A stretch of DNA of 64,000 nucleotides, taken from Paraglaciecola mesophila KMM 241 (lineage in GTDB: Bacteria > Pseudomonadota > Gammaproteobacteria > Enterobacterales > Alteromonadaceae). The notes below the pieces were generated by a model that was not told where the DNA came from, did no database searches, and worked only from the letters and a program-made list of their open reading frames with translations. A program made the translations under genes and the position numbers. Position 1 is the stretch's first letter. Every line of letters begins with the position of its first letter. This document shows positions 26,968 through 36,253 of this stretch, piece by piece. Location of the stretch: positions 62,001-126,000 of the forward strand of contig NZ_BAEP01000089.1 in the NCBI RefSeq assembly GCF_000315015.1. The letters run 5' to 3'.

Positions 26968-28383
26968 ATGTTTGATTTCAAGAAGTTAGTTAAAGCCGTC
27001 GCCCTAAGTGGTGTTTTAGTAAGCAGTGTTTCTTCCCTTTCCGCCAACGCGAGTGTGTTGTTAGAGGGTTGGAGCGGAGCTGGTGAGTCAGGTTTTGGCC
27101 AAATAGCATTAGAAAAAAATGATGATGGATCAAGCGGAGAAATTTTCTTCAACAATTATGAAGGCTTGGGTTTTGACTCGGGCGTTAACTTTTTCGGACG
27201 TACTCACGATTCCTTCTACATAAACAATAATGGCAACATTAGCTTCAATGGCGCCGTGAGCTCTTTTACGCCAGAAGAGTTCCCCATTACTCGCTTTGGT
27301 GACAATGACATCGACAATGACGGCGGCGGAGGATGTGAAGTAGACTGTATTGAGATGCCTCAAGCGCAAACTAATTCAGCATTTTTCACAACCGAAAATG
27401 ATGATATTCCAATGCCCGCTGATTTAAATACGATTGCTATGATTGCCCCCTTTTGGGCTGACGTAGATACAGGTTGTGAAGACTGTGGTGACGTATTTAT
27501 TGGCTCGCCCAATGCTGAAACTATGGTGATTACTTGGGATAGCGTTGGCTTTTTCAATGAAGATAGTTCGCTAACGAATACCTTTCAGTTAGTCCTAATT
27601 GACCGTGCTGACACTGGTGCTGGCAACTTCGATGTGGAGTTCCGTTATGAAGACATTAACTGGACCACCGGTGATGCATCAGACGGTGAGAACGGCCTTG
27701 GTGGAACACCTGCTCAAGCGGGTTATGATGCTGGTGATGGGGTGAATTTCTTTACTCTTCCTGGTTCACGTACAGATGAAGTTGTGAATTTAGATACAGC
27801 TGATAGCAACACAGGTACTGCAGGTATTTGGAAATTTGCTATTCGTGATGGTGAATTACCGGGTGATAACGCTGAAAACCCGATTTTGCCAGTGATTAAT
27901 CCTGAAACGCCATCTGACTACAACTTTGAATTCGTTATTATCGAGCCAGAAACACCGATTTTCATCGACCCAGACGTAGCGGTTGGTTATGACTATATCG
28001 TCAATAGCGGCCCTAGCATTACTTCGGTTATGTTGCCTACTGGTTTTGGTGATGACGTTTATGACCTTTGGTTGTGGGATGTTACCTTGATGGATTGGTA
28101 CGACACTGGGGAAGATTTGCTTGGTGGTGTAAAGTTTGACTTCACTACAGCGGTTGACCGTTTCCGTATTCTTGGTATTGAGACTTCAGAAATGGTGGAT
28201 CCAACGGATCCTAATGCGTTTGTAACTGCATTGACCTTCGATGCTGCAGGTGTAATCAACATGAACCAAAATGCAATTACCGAGTTTGTTGACGACTCTC
28301 AAGCGGTTTCTGCGCCTGCTGGACTTGGTATCTTCGCACTATCTTTATTGGTATTCTTACGCGCAAGAAAGCGTCGCGCTTAA
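26968..28383 (+). CDS. Nidogen-domain surface protein with PEP-CTERM-like tail
   Basis: A 471-residue exported protein. The signal peptide is about residues 1-28 (ending LSANA). A nidogen-like (NIDO) domain spans about 70-285 and contains INNNGNISF, the APFWADVDT block and TFQLVLIDR. An Asp-rich, possibly calcium-binding stretch (GDNDIDNDGGGG) lies in it. After a beta-rich region, the C-terminus has the three-part pattern of sorting signals: SAPAGLG, a hydrophobic helix (IFALSLLVFL) and a basic end (RARKRRA). This resembles PEP-CTERM with SAPA in place of PEP, suggesting processing by an exosortase elsewhere in the genome. It stands alone, with a terminator after it. Confidence 0.85.
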   Translation: MFDFKKLVKAVALSGVLVSSVSSLSANASVLLEGWSGAGESGFGQIALEKNDDGSSGEIFFNNYEGLGFDSGVNFFGRTHDSFYINNNGNISFNGAVSSFTPEEFPITRFGDNDIDNDGGGGCEVDCIEMPQAQTNSAFFTTENDDIPMPADLNTIAMIAPFWADVDTGCEDCGDVFIGSPNAETMVITWDSVGFFNEDSSLTNTFQLVLIDRADTGAGNFDVEFRYEDINWTTGDASDGENGLGGTPAQAGYDAGDGVNFFTLPGSRTDEVVNLDTADSNTGTAGIWKFAIRDGELPGDNAENPILPVINPETPSDYNFEFVIIEPETPIFIDPDVAVGYDYIVNSGPSITSVMLPTGFGDDVYDLWLWDVTLMDWYDTGEDLLGGVKFDFTTAVDRFRILGIETSEMVDPTDPNAFVTALTFDAAGVINMNQNAITEFVDDSQAVSAPAGLGIFALSLLVFLRARKRRA

Positions 28384-28396
28384 GACTTTATCTATT

Positions 28397-28427
28397 GAAA
28401 AGAGGAGCGATGGCTCCTCTTTTTTTT
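28397..28427 (+). terminator. Rho-independent terminator after the nidogen-domain gene
   Basis: AAAAGAGGAGC and GCTCCTCTTTT form a perfect stem with a GATG loop, and the T run follows directly. Confidence 0.93.
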
Positions 28428-28446
28428 GCCCAAACGGAGTAGTGTA

Positions 28447-28935
28447 ATGCGTTTTATTTTTGCTTTTTTTATTCTCGGCATGAGCATTTCTAGTGCGGTA
28501 CAAGCACAGAGTAAACAGAATTTTGGCTCGTGGAGCTTGTTATGCGGTGAGCACGGAAATTGTTCAGTTAGTCAGTTGGTGGCGATGGATCCAGAGGGAA
28601 AGAAGGTCTTGCTTGGCGCCAACATAAATTTCTCTATGTCCAACAGCTTTCCGGTTTTAATGCTGCGTATGCCGCCAAATTTGAACAAAACCAGCGGTGT
28701 TGGAATTAAGATAGATGATAACAAAGCCATTCAAGTTGCCTTGTCCCAATGTACCTCTGTGGCATGTCAGAGCGTGATCAAAATCGATAAAACCTTGTTT
28801 GCGGAAATGCGTGATGGTCAACTTGCAAAAGTCGCATTCGCGTTAGAAAAAAGTAAGCAACTTACCTTACCTTTATCACTTGATGGATTTGCAGACGCAT
28901 ATGCAGCTTTGCTTGCTACGCGCAAAGCATCTTAA
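28447..28935 (+). CDS. Invasion-associated locus B (IalB)-like periplasmic protein
   Basis: A 162-residue protein with a signal peptide (residues 1-20, ending AVQAQ). The mature part starts FGSWSLLCGEHGNCSVSQ, the typical IalB opening in which the sequence W-x-x-x-C is followed by a second Cys, and a second Cys pair lies in LSQCTSVACQSV; two disulfides are likely. ATG 28447 lies seven bases after GGAG, and the longer start overlaps the preceding terminator. Despite the family name, free-living bacteria carry such proteins with unknown roles. Confidence 0.82.
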   Translation: MRFIFAFFILGMSISSAVQAQSKQNFGSWSLLCGEHGNCSVSQLVAMDPEGKKVLLGANINFSMSNSFPVLMLRMPPNLNKTSGVGIKIDDNKAIQVALSQCTSVACQSVIKIDKTLFAEMRDGQLAKVAFALEKSKQLTLPLSLDGFADAYAALLATRKAS

Positions 28936-28948
28936 TTCCTAACACTTC

Positions 28949-28975
28949 GAGGTGGTTGTGTTTTATTTCCACCTC
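28949..28975 (+). terminator. Hairpin after the IalB-like gene
   Basis: GAGGTGG and CCACCTC pair across a 13-base loop just after the stop codon. There is no T run, so termination strength is doubtful. Confidence 0.4.
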
Positions 28976-29176
28976 ACGATAAGCATCTCAAGTTAAGCAC
29001 CTCATTCTTTCAATTACGCATCTATCATTATGTCGCGGCGATTACACTCTCGTTTTCGCGCCTGACACTCGTCTTTATTGGCCTTAATGAAACTAAGACT
29101 TGTATCGGCAGTCAATAGCCTTTAAGTTTCTGAAAAATAGTATAAAAACCACGAAGAATTAAAAGGATGTATTGCA

Positions 29177-31072
29177 ATGGCATATGATTTTGGTACCAAT
29201 ACGTTGGGGATCAGCAACCCATTTAAGCCCGAAGGTATGGCAAAAGCAGTCAGTGGAGCGGCTATTGTTGTTCTTGGGGTTATTGCGCTTTTAGGCGTGG
29301 CGGAAGACCTAAAGACGGATATGGTGTTGGCTTGGGTAAATGCGCTGCTGGGCTTGACCCTGTTAACTTTAGGATTGCGCCATGCTGGCGTTGGTTTGTT
29401 TCAGTTATTTAAGTATTTTGTTGGTCGTTCTGTGCCAACTTCCCTCGCTTACAATCATAATTCGAGTGAAAAACAAAACGCCCAGCGTGAACGCTTGCAA
29501 ACGGCCTATGACGCACAAGAATTAGAATCTATGTTAATGGGACGAAAAAACGCCACCTTTACTGAGCCCGAAGGCTGGATTGCGCGCCTTATTCATACTC
29601 TATTACCGCGCTTGATATTTAGCCCCTACCCGATCCGCAACTTTGTACAGGAGTTGGGTGGTCTAGTGTGTGCCACTATCGTTGGCTTAATTGCATTTGG
29701 TGCGGCTTACTTTGTGTCTGCATCGGGCTTAGTCGGTAATGCGGGCGTCATTATTACCCCTATCCTATCTGTATTATTGTTAGTGTATTTAATTGCCCAG
29801 TGGCGTGGCACGTCGCATTCATTAGCAGCATCCAACATGCGCAAGCTGCAAGCAAAGACGGCAGCCAGTCTAGCGAAGTTGCTCGTGTTTGCCATTGTAG
29901 TACCGATCGCCATCGGTTTTGGCTACAACCAATTAGATGGCAGCACAGCTCAGGATGTTCAGCAGGTGCTAGCCGATGTTGTCGCGTTTGATGCATGGTG
30001 GAACTTATTGCTACTGATCGTACTGGTTTTGGCTGTTATTGCTTTGTCCTGGGTGATGATACGTGAGCGTTTAGCGCTGGCAAACCCAAGCACAGAAGTG
30101 AGTGAATTTCGTGAAAATTTACAAGAGTCGGTGCACCCGAATGAAATATTTATCAATATTGAAAACATTGTTTTAGCTAATCGTCGCTATAAAGAAATTC
30201 CCAATCGCATGTATCAAGAATTTGACCCTAAGCTACAAGAGCAAAGCCAAGGCAAGGGCAGTTTTAAGGGAAAACTGCTTATTGAAACGCAGCCAGAGTA
30301 CAGCCAGTTAACCTTTAGCGAGAAATTTAAAGCATTTCGTCTTCTGGCAACGGTTGCCGCGCAAATCATGATATTTGTGGGGGCTTTGTTGTTCTTTTTT
30401 ACTGTGCAAGATGGATATCAGTTGTATCAATTTATGGCGCAGCAGCTAATGAACATGGACGGTTTGAGCCAAGCTCGGGTTGACGTCATTTTGCAAGCAT
30501 TTGGCTTGCAGTTAAGCGGGTTTCTGGTTCTGCTATTTAGTTGGTTAACTGTATCTGCAGGGGCAACTATTTTGGCCAGAGGCACACATTTATTTTGGTC
30601 TGAAATGCAATTCAGTAGCCTGTTAATGTGGATGAAAACGGAAGGAACATTTACTGAAAGTAAGGTCTCTACTGGCATGTCGATTCATGATTCAACCCGC
30701 TCTGAAAATGTCGTGGTACGCAGCTCCATTACACCTTGGATAATTACTTCTCGCGTCATGACATCAACTTTTGCTACCACGGGTACTAAAAACTTGGAAA
30801 TGCCGCGTTATGTCATGCAAATGGACAAGAACAATCAAGAGTTACAGGGCATAGTTGGGGAAATTACCCAGTTTTTACGCAAGCGTGAAGCCATCGCTTC
30901 GATCACCAATGAGCAAGATTTATCCAGCGCTGAAAATATCTATCGGGTGAATGAGGCGAGCCGAGCGAAACCTGAGCGATTAGAGGGGGAGAAAAGCGAA
31001 GCGGAAAAACGCAAGCTTGAGGAGCAAGCGGCCGGTAAACTGCACCAAGACGACCCTAACGAGTCGTCTTAA
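29177..31072 (+). CDS. Large polytopic membrane protein of unknown function
   Basis: A 631-residue protein that I do not recognise. Hydrophobic helices fall at about 23-43, 52-75, 160-182, 188-209, 231-250, 274-295, 388-411 and 440-468, giving eight membrane passes. Between helices six and seven and after helix eight are soluble parts of about 90 and 160 residues. The second of these ends in a charged, coiled-coil-like tail rich in Glu, Lys and Ala. The FWSEMQFSSLLMWMKTEGTF and PEYSQLTF segments look conserved-like but match no motif I know. The ATG follows AAAGGATG. It appears monocistronic. Confidence 0.85.
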   Translation: MAYDFGTNTLGISNPFKPEGMAKAVSGAAIVVLGVIALLGVAEDLKTDMVLAWVNALLGLTLLTLGLRHAGVGLFQLFKYFVGRSVPTSLAYNHNSSEKQNAQRERLQTAYDAQELESMLMGRKNATFTEPEGWIARLIHTLLPRLIFSPYPIRNFVQELGGLVCATIVGLIAFGAAYFVSASGLVGNAGVIITPILSVLLLVYLIAQWRGTSHSLAASNMRKLQAKTAASLAKLLVFAIVVPIAIGFGYNQLDGSTAQDVQQVLADVVAFDAWWNLLLLIVLVLAVIALSWVMIRERLALANPSTEVSEFRENLQESVHPNEIFINIENIVLANRRYKEIPNRMYQEFDPKLQEQSQGKGSFKGKLLIETQPEYSQLTFSEKFKAFRLLATVAAQIMIFVGALLFFFTVQDGYQLYQFMAQQLMNMDGLSQARVDVILQAFGLQLSGFLVLLFSWLTVSAGATILARGTHLFWSEMQFSSLLMWMKTEGTFTESKVSTGMSIHDSTRSENVVVRSSITPWIITSRVMTSTFATTGTKNLEMPRYVMQMDKNNQELQGIVGEITQFLRKREAIASITNEQDLSSAENIYRVNEASRAKPERLEGEKSEAEKRKLEEQAAGKLHQDDPNESS

Positions 31073-31091
31073 ATTAGATAGGATGAGCAGG

Positions 31092-32555
31092 TTAGCCTTG
31101 TGCTGCCTGCTCAACCATTGCGTAATAAAATTGAATTGCTTGGATATAATCTTTAACAGAGATTTGCTCATTTACCCCATGAAAACGTTTCATGGTTTTC
31201 GGGTTGAGACGCACCATCATAAATCGATATACATTGTCCGAGAGTCCATAAAAGTGAGAGGCATCCGTTCCGCCTTGGACTAAATATGGCGCTACAAGTA
31301 GGTTTTGATCTAAGCGACGAATAGTTTGCTCAATTAATTTATAACCGTAGCTTTCGGTGGACGATACCGGAGATGCCTCATTAGTCATAAAGGCTTCAAT
31401 GTTTACTCTAGTGTCGTCTATAGCGCGAGTGATGTGTTGCGTGACGCTGTCTACGGTATCGCCGGGTAAAATTCTAAAGTTCACCACTGCTTGTGCTTCA
31501 GTAGGCAAAATATTCGACTTAGAGCTGCCTTTGAGCATAGTGACCGCTGTAGTGGTGCGAATGCTCGCAGCTGAACTGGGGCTTTTGAGCATCATACTTT
31601 CAACTGCAGGCGAAAAGAGCCACAAGTTAGACATAGGCAACCGCGTAGCTAAATCGGTAGCGAAACCTATATGATTGAAGGTATCTTGAATAAACCGCAT
31701 GTCTGTAGCAAATGGGTTTGCTTCTACTTTTACAATAGCTTGGGCGAGAATACCGGCAGCGGTATGTTCAGGAGGTTGTGAAGAATGCCCTCCTGGCGCG
31801 TTTACCGTCAAACGTAAATTAACGAAGCCTTTCTCAGCAATACCAATGACGGCAACAGGCTCGGTAATACCGGGCAGCATATCTTGGGTTACTACGCCGC
31901 CTTCATCTAGCACAAATTCGAACTCGACATTTTTTGTCGCTAGAAAGTCAGCAATTTTGCGCGCACCTTCTTTTCCGCCTGCTTCTTCATCGTGGCCAAA
32001 TGCATAGTAAATGCTTCGTTTAGGCTGGATATTCTGTTCAAGCAGCATTTCCATGGACTCCATCAGGGCTACCACACTGATCTTGTCATCTATTGTTCCT
32101 CGGCCCCAAATGGTGCCGTCAATCACCTTGCCACTAAACGGTGCTTGCTCCCATTGGCTTGCTGTTGCTTCGTCGACCGGTACTACGTCCATATGGCCCA
32201 TGAATAGCGCAGGTTGTAGACTTGGGTCACTGCCCTTTAGGTGGTAAAGCAAGCTGTAATCATTGATGACTTCAAGCTCGGCTTGTTCATGAACCAGCGG
32301 AAAATTCTCTTTTAGATAATCTTGGAAGGCTAAGAAGGCGCTTTGGTCAAAATGATTGCGATCGTCATAGGAAATAGTAGGGATCTGAATCGCTTTGGTG
32401 AACCGAGATAGTACTGCTTGCTCATCAACCGTAACTGGAATGATAGGCGTATCGACCACGTACTGTTTATTTTCAAAAAAACTGCTGGCGCGGTAAAATA
32501 AAAGCCCACACAGTATCAATAATAAAACCGCAAAACTTATGATTATTTTTTTCAT
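31092..32555 (-). CDS. M20 family peptidase (carboxypeptidase S-like)
   Basis: A 487-residue metallopeptidase anchored by an N-terminal membrane helix (residues 4-22). M20 metal ligands and catalytic residues appear in order: FMGHMDVVP, GRGTIDDKIS and the general-base pair in GHDEEAGGKEGA, with a final His in GGTDASHFYG. A dimerisation domain interrupts the fold at about 230-370. The length and N-terminal anchor match the CPS1-like subfamily that releases C-terminal residues or cleaves N-acyl amino acids. It is divergent from the EamA transporter. Confidence 0.9.
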   Translation of the reverse strand: MKKIIISFAVLLLILCGLLFYRASSFFENKQYVVDTPIIPVTVDEQAVLSRFTKAIQIPTISYDDRNHFDQSAFLAFQDYLKENFPLVHEQAELEVINDYSLLYHLKGSDPSLQPALFMGHMDVVPVDEATASQWEQAPFSGKVIDGTIWGRGTIDDKISVVALMESMEMLLEQNIQPKRSIYYAFGHDEEAGGKEGARKIADFLATKNVEFEFVLDEGGVVTQDMLPGITEPVAVIGIAEKGFVNLRLTVNAPGGHSSQPPEHTAAGILAQAIVKVEANPFATDMRFIQDTFNHIGFATDLATRLPMSNLWLFSPAVESMMLKSPSSAASIRTTTAVTMLKGSSKSNILPTEAQAVVNFRILPGDTVDSVTQHITRAIDDTRVNIEAFMTNEASPVSSTESYGYKLIEQTIRRLDQNLLVAPYLVQGGTDASHFYGLSDNVYRFMMVRLNPKTMKRFHGVNEQISVKDYIQAIQFYYAMVEQAAQG

Positions 32556-32628
32556 ATTGCGCTACTTATTGCCCGTTTGAAGTTAGAATCGCCTGCCAGT
32601 ATAACGCTATCTGATTCAGGGGATCTAG

Positions 32629-33525
32629 TTGTCAAATTCAGTCTTGTTTTCAACAGTTGCTCTGATATGGGGTACAACGTGGATCGCTATTACCTTTCAG
32701 TTAGGAGAAATTAATCCTATTTTGTCTGTGGCTATTCGCTTCACTTTAGCTGCCGCTATTTTAGGTGGTTACTGCGTGCTAAAGGGCCTTTCGCTGCGCC
32801 TACCCCTTCATCTACATATCAAGATGGCTTCTGCAGGACTATGTTTGTATGGCCTAGAATATAGTTTGCTGTATTTAAGCCAGCAATACATTATTAGCGC
32901 GCTGGTGGCTTTAATGAGTTCGGGCATGATTTACATCAATGTGGTTTTGCGAAGAGTCATTCTAAAAAAGCCGATACGCATGGAGGTGGTTATTGGAGCG
33001 GCGTTTGGCATGTTGGGTATGGGCTTTATTTTTTATCCTGAGTTTTCTCAAGTACAGGCTGATACGGTGCTCGCGTTAGGAATTGCTTTAGCTTTGGCTT
33101 CATTCCTATTCGCCGGTTTTGGCAATGTAATATCGGAGCGCATTCTTGATCATGGGACGCCCGTTATTCAAATGAATTTTTGGGCTATGAGTTACGGTGC
33201 TTTAGGTATTTATACCTCCGCTGTGTTAAGCGGCGCGAAGTGGTCAATGCCAAGTCATTGGCAGTATTACGCGGCATTAACGTACTTAACGCTTTTCGGC
33301 TCTGTCATTGCTTTTGGCGCATATATGAAACTGATTCGACAAATGGGTTCTGACAAAACGGCCTATGTTGCGCTGGTGTATCCTATAGTAGCCTTGATTG
33401 TTTCCACTATATTCGAAGGGTATCAATGGTATTTCGCTTCTGTGCTGGGGGTACTGTTTGTCATTTTGGGTAATGCTATTGCCATGGGTAAGTTACCGAT
33501 CAAACGTTTCAGCGAGGATGTATGA
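32629..33525 (+). CDS. DMT superfamily transporter (EamA)
   Basis: A 298-residue protein with about ten membrane helices in two EamA repeats (about 5-135 and 150-290). The first contains LIWGTTWIAITFQLG, and the second ends each pair with the YVALVYPIVALIVS pattern. The start is TTG 32629 behind AGGGGA. The family exports amino acids or other metabolites; the substrate is unknown. It overlaps the carbonic anhydrase gene by four bases (ATGA). Confidence 0.9.
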   Translation: MSNSVLFSTVALIWGTTWIAITFQLGEINPILSVAIRFTLAAAILGGYCVLKGLSLRLPLHLHIKMASAGLCLYGLEYSLLYLSQQYIISALVALMSSGMIYINVVLRRVILKKPIRMEVVIGAAFGMLGMGFIFYPEFSQVQADTVLALGIALALASFLFAGFGNVISERILDHGTPVIQMNFWAMSYGALGIYTSAVLSGAKWSMPSHWQYYAALTYLTLFGSVIAFGAYMKLIRQMGSDKTAYVALVYPIVALIVSTIFEGYQWYFASVLGVLFVILGNAIAMGKLPIKRFSEDV

Positions 33526-34103
33526 GCGATATAAAACAGCTACTTGAGAACAACAGAATGTGGTCTGAAGGTATGAAAGAAGCTGAACCAGACTTTTTTG
33601 ACAAGCTTTCTAAACGTCAAAAACCTGAGTACCTTTGGATTGGCTGCTCTGACAGCCGGGTGCCAGCTAATCAGCTTTTAGGGTTGGTGCCTGGTGATAT
33701 CTTCGTACATCGTAATGTAGCGAATTTAGTGGTGCACACCGACTTTAATTGTTTGTCGGTTCTGCAATACGCAATTGAAGTACTCAAAGTAAAGCATGTC
33801 ATTGTGTGCGGCCATTATGGCTGCGGTGGGATTGATGCGGCATTAGATGACCAACAATTGGGGCTGATTGATAACTGGCTTGGGCATATAAAGGACATCG
33901 CTAAATTTCACCAAGAAGAGCTAGCAACACTTTCAGACGAGCAGCGTTCGGCGAGATTGTGTGAATTAAATGTCATCGAGCAAGCTAATAATATTCGTCG
34001 CAGTAATATTTTCAAAGACGCTCAAACGCGTGGGCAAGAAACACGCATTCATAGCTGGATTTACAGCCTTAGAAATGGCCGAATCAAAGATTTAGCAAAG
34101 TAA
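33522..34103 (+). CDS. can: Beta-class carbonic anhydrase
   Basis: A 193-residue enzyme interconverting CO2 and bicarbonate. The zinc ligands are the Cys of GCSDSRVPANQ and the His and Cys of CGHYGCGGIDAAL, as in E. coli Can. The Asp-Arg dyad of CSDSR is intact. ATG 33522 overlaps the preceding transporter gene by four bases, and the phosphatase gene follows eight bases after the stop, suggesting a three-gene operon. Confidence 0.95.
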   Translation: MSDIKQLLENNRMWSEGMKEAEPDFFDKLSKRQKPEYLWIGCSDSRVPANQLLGLVPGDIFVHRNVANLVVHTDFNCLSVLQYAIEVLKVKHVIVCGHYGCGGIDAALDDQQLGLIDNWLGHIKDIAKFHQEELATLSDEQRSARLCELNVIEQANNIRRSNIFKDAQTRGQETRIHSWIYSLRNGRIKDLAK

Positions 34104-34111
34104 GGATCGTG

Positions 34112-34651
34112 ATGATAAAAAGAGTCAAATTCCTACGCTCGTCACTGGCGTTTTTTATTGCACTGGTGCTGAGTATTGCAGTTAATGCGACGGTCAATAT
34201 ACGTGTTGCGGCAAGCGACCTAGTTGAGAGCCAATCACAACAGCGATGGTATTTTGTGCGTCATTTTGAAAAACAAACTGGTGCAGATCCCACCTTAACA
34301 GACATAGGGCAAAGACGTGCAGTCGCATTGGCCGAGTATTTTCGTTATGTGCCATTAACCTCGGTGTATTCAACAGATTATAAGCGCACCATGGAAACGG
34401 CAACGCAAAGTGCACAGCAACAAGGTTTAATGATTAATTCGTATGATCCTAGCAACCCCAAAGAATTGATAAAACTGATCGCTCAACAAAGCAGTGTGCT
34501 GGTGGTTGGGCACAGCAATACTGTACCAGACTTAATTCGCGCAATAGGCGGTAAGGCTGATGATTTATCAGAGATGGATTATGGGCGTCTGTTTATTGTG
34601 ACAAAAGCAGGTAGCCGTACTAGCACGCAAAGCATCATTATTCCCTACTAG
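34112..34651 (+). CDS. Exported histidine phosphatase family protein (SixA/PGAM-like)
   Basis: A 179-residue protein with a signal peptide or N-terminal anchor (residues about 8-28). The histidine phosphatase signature is present as RHFEK in place of the usual RHGE, a YSTDYKRTMETA segment, and the second catalytic His in VVGHSNTVPDL. The Phe in RHFEK is a common variant in this short periplasmic branch. ATG 34112 has AAGGA five bases upstream; GTG 34109 is an alternative. It probably acts on small phosphorylated molecules; the substrate is unknown. Confidence 0.87.
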   Translation: MIKRVKFLRSSLAFFIALVLSIAVNATVNIRVAASDLVESQSQQRWYFVRHFEKQTGADPTLTDIGQRRAVALAEYFRYVPLTSVYSTDYKRTMETATQSAQQQGLMINSYDPSNPKELIKLIAQQSSVLVVGHSNTVPDLIRAIGGKADDLSEMDYGRLFIVTKAGSRTSTQSIIIPY

Positions 34652-34822
34652 GTTTTTCATTTTATGACGGAGATATATCACCATTTCATGTGGAATAGAG
34701 GTCTAAGCCCACTGAAATTGTTCACTATTTCTTACCTTAATTTTCCATCAAAGCAGATAAAACATTCAAGTCACACTTCAGTCGATGATAGAATTATCAT
34801 TTAGTCTAACAAAGGAATTCTC

Positions 34823-36055
34823 ATGGCCAACGCCCGCTTTACTACTGATGCTAAGGTAAAACCTGCCCTAGGGTTAGTTGAGTTTGTGGCTCTAATGGCG
34901 TTGATGACTTCTTTGGTGGCTTTGAGCATAGATGCCATGCTGCCGGCGTTAAATCAAATCGCTTTAGATTTGGTGATTACTGACCCACAAGATACGCACT
35001 TAATCGTTTCGCTATTTTTCATTGGCATGGCTTTCGGCCAGTTATATTTTGGCCCTGTATCGGACGCAAAGGGACGCCGCTTTACCATCATTACCGGGCT
35101 GATTATTTTTGGTTTGGGTACGGTTGTGTGTATGTTCGCTGAGTCTTTGACCGTGCTGTTAGTTGGCCGTGTAATACAAGCCTTCGGTGTATCTGGACCG
35201 CGTATTGCGGCGTTAGCCGTTATACGAGATCAGTATAAAGGCGAAGCTATGGCTCGGGTGATGTCGTTTATCATGATGGTGTTTATATTGGTGCCCATGC
35301 TCGCGCCCAGCTTTGGTCAGGCTATTTTATTCTGGTTTTCTTGGCAGCATATATTCTCATCCTTTTTAGTTATCGGCCTTCTTACTGGGATTTGGTATTT
35401 TAGCCGCCAGCCCGAAACATTGCCTAAAAATAAACGCGTTCCCTTTAGCTGGAAGCAGCTATCAATCTCTAGTCGCTATATTTTGAGCAATAAAATGGTG
35501 ATGTTTTATACCTTAGCAATGGGGTTCGTTTTCGGGAGTTTCCTAGCGTACATCAGTGCCTCTCAAACCGTTTTTCAGGTGATCTACGATACAGGCGAGC
35601 TTTTCCCTCTGTATTTTGCTTTGTTGGCTTTCTCTATTGGCTTTGCTTCATTTATTAATGGGACGTTAGTCATGCGTTTAGGTATGCGTAAATTGTGTAC
35701 TTGGGCTGTTTTTGGCTGGTTAGGTTTTACCACTTTGCTACTTGCAATGTGCCTAATATATCAAGGGCTTCCGCCGCTATATGGCTTAGTCAGCATTTTG
35801 TTTGCCGCCTTCTTTTGCATTGGTATTTTATTTGGAAACCTCAACTCTATGGCAATGCAACCTCTAGGGGATACAGCAGGCCTTGGGGCGGCGATAATAG
35901 GGTCGTTAAGTAGTATGGTATCAGTTCCTGTCGCGGTATTTGTGGGTAGCTTTATTGATAGGACAATGACCCCTATCGCCGTCGGGTTCGTTGCCTTCGG
36001 GGTTATCACCTCTTTGTTTTTCTGGTTTGCTGAACGCCCCCAAACCAACGCTTAG
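34823..36055 (+). CDS. Bcr/CflA-like MFS multidrug efflux transporter
   Basis: A 410-residue major facilitator protein with twelve predicted helices. Family hallmarks are SIDAMLPAL in the first helix, the loop FGPVSDAKGRR between helices 2 and 3, and GRVIQAFGVSGPRIAALAVIRD in helices 4-5. Bcr/CflA transporters export bicyclomycin, chloramphenicol and other drugs. The substrate here is not predictable. ATG follows AAAGGAAT. A hairpin of AAACCCCTGG with CCCGGGGGTT near 36083-36118 may end its transcript. Confidence 0.92.
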   Translation: MANARFTTDAKVKPALGLVEFVALMALMTSLVALSIDAMLPALNQIALDLVITDPQDTHLIVSLFFIGMAFGQLYFGPVSDAKGRRFTIITGLIIFGLGTVVCMFAESLTVLLVGRVIQAFGVSGPRIAALAVIRDQYKGEAMARVMSFIMMVFILVPMLAPSFGQAILFWFSWQHIFSSFLVIGLLTGIWYFSRQPETLPKNKRVPFSWKQLSISSRYILSNKMVMFYTLAMGFVFGSFLAYISASQTVFQVIYDTGELFPLYFALLAFSIGFASFINGTLVMRLGMRKLCTWAVFGWLGFTTLLLAMCLIYQGLPPLYGLVSILFAAFFCIGILFGNLNSMAMQPLGDTAGLGAAIIGSLSSMVSVPVAVFVGSFIDRTMTPIAVGFVAFGVITSLFFWFAERPQTNA

Positions 36056-36253
36056 TTTTATCAAACTAACAATCAATCAATTTAAACCCCTGGTGCAAAA
36101 TATGATACCCGGGGGTTACATTGGAACAGTTCCTGCTTTCTCTCAATCATTCATATATCGTTCAGCTATAGGTTGGATAATTCACATTATAAATTTTGCC
36201 TTGCGAAGTGCAGTTGCAAAGTTAGGTCAAAGACGTTTTATAAGGAGTGTCAG

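Noticed and set aside
34783-34799. ATGATAGAATTATCAT palindrome as a Fur box upstream of the Bcr/CflA-like gene
   Set aside because: The spacing between TGATA and TATCA is one base short of the 7-1-7 pattern, and the neighbouring gene is not iron-related.
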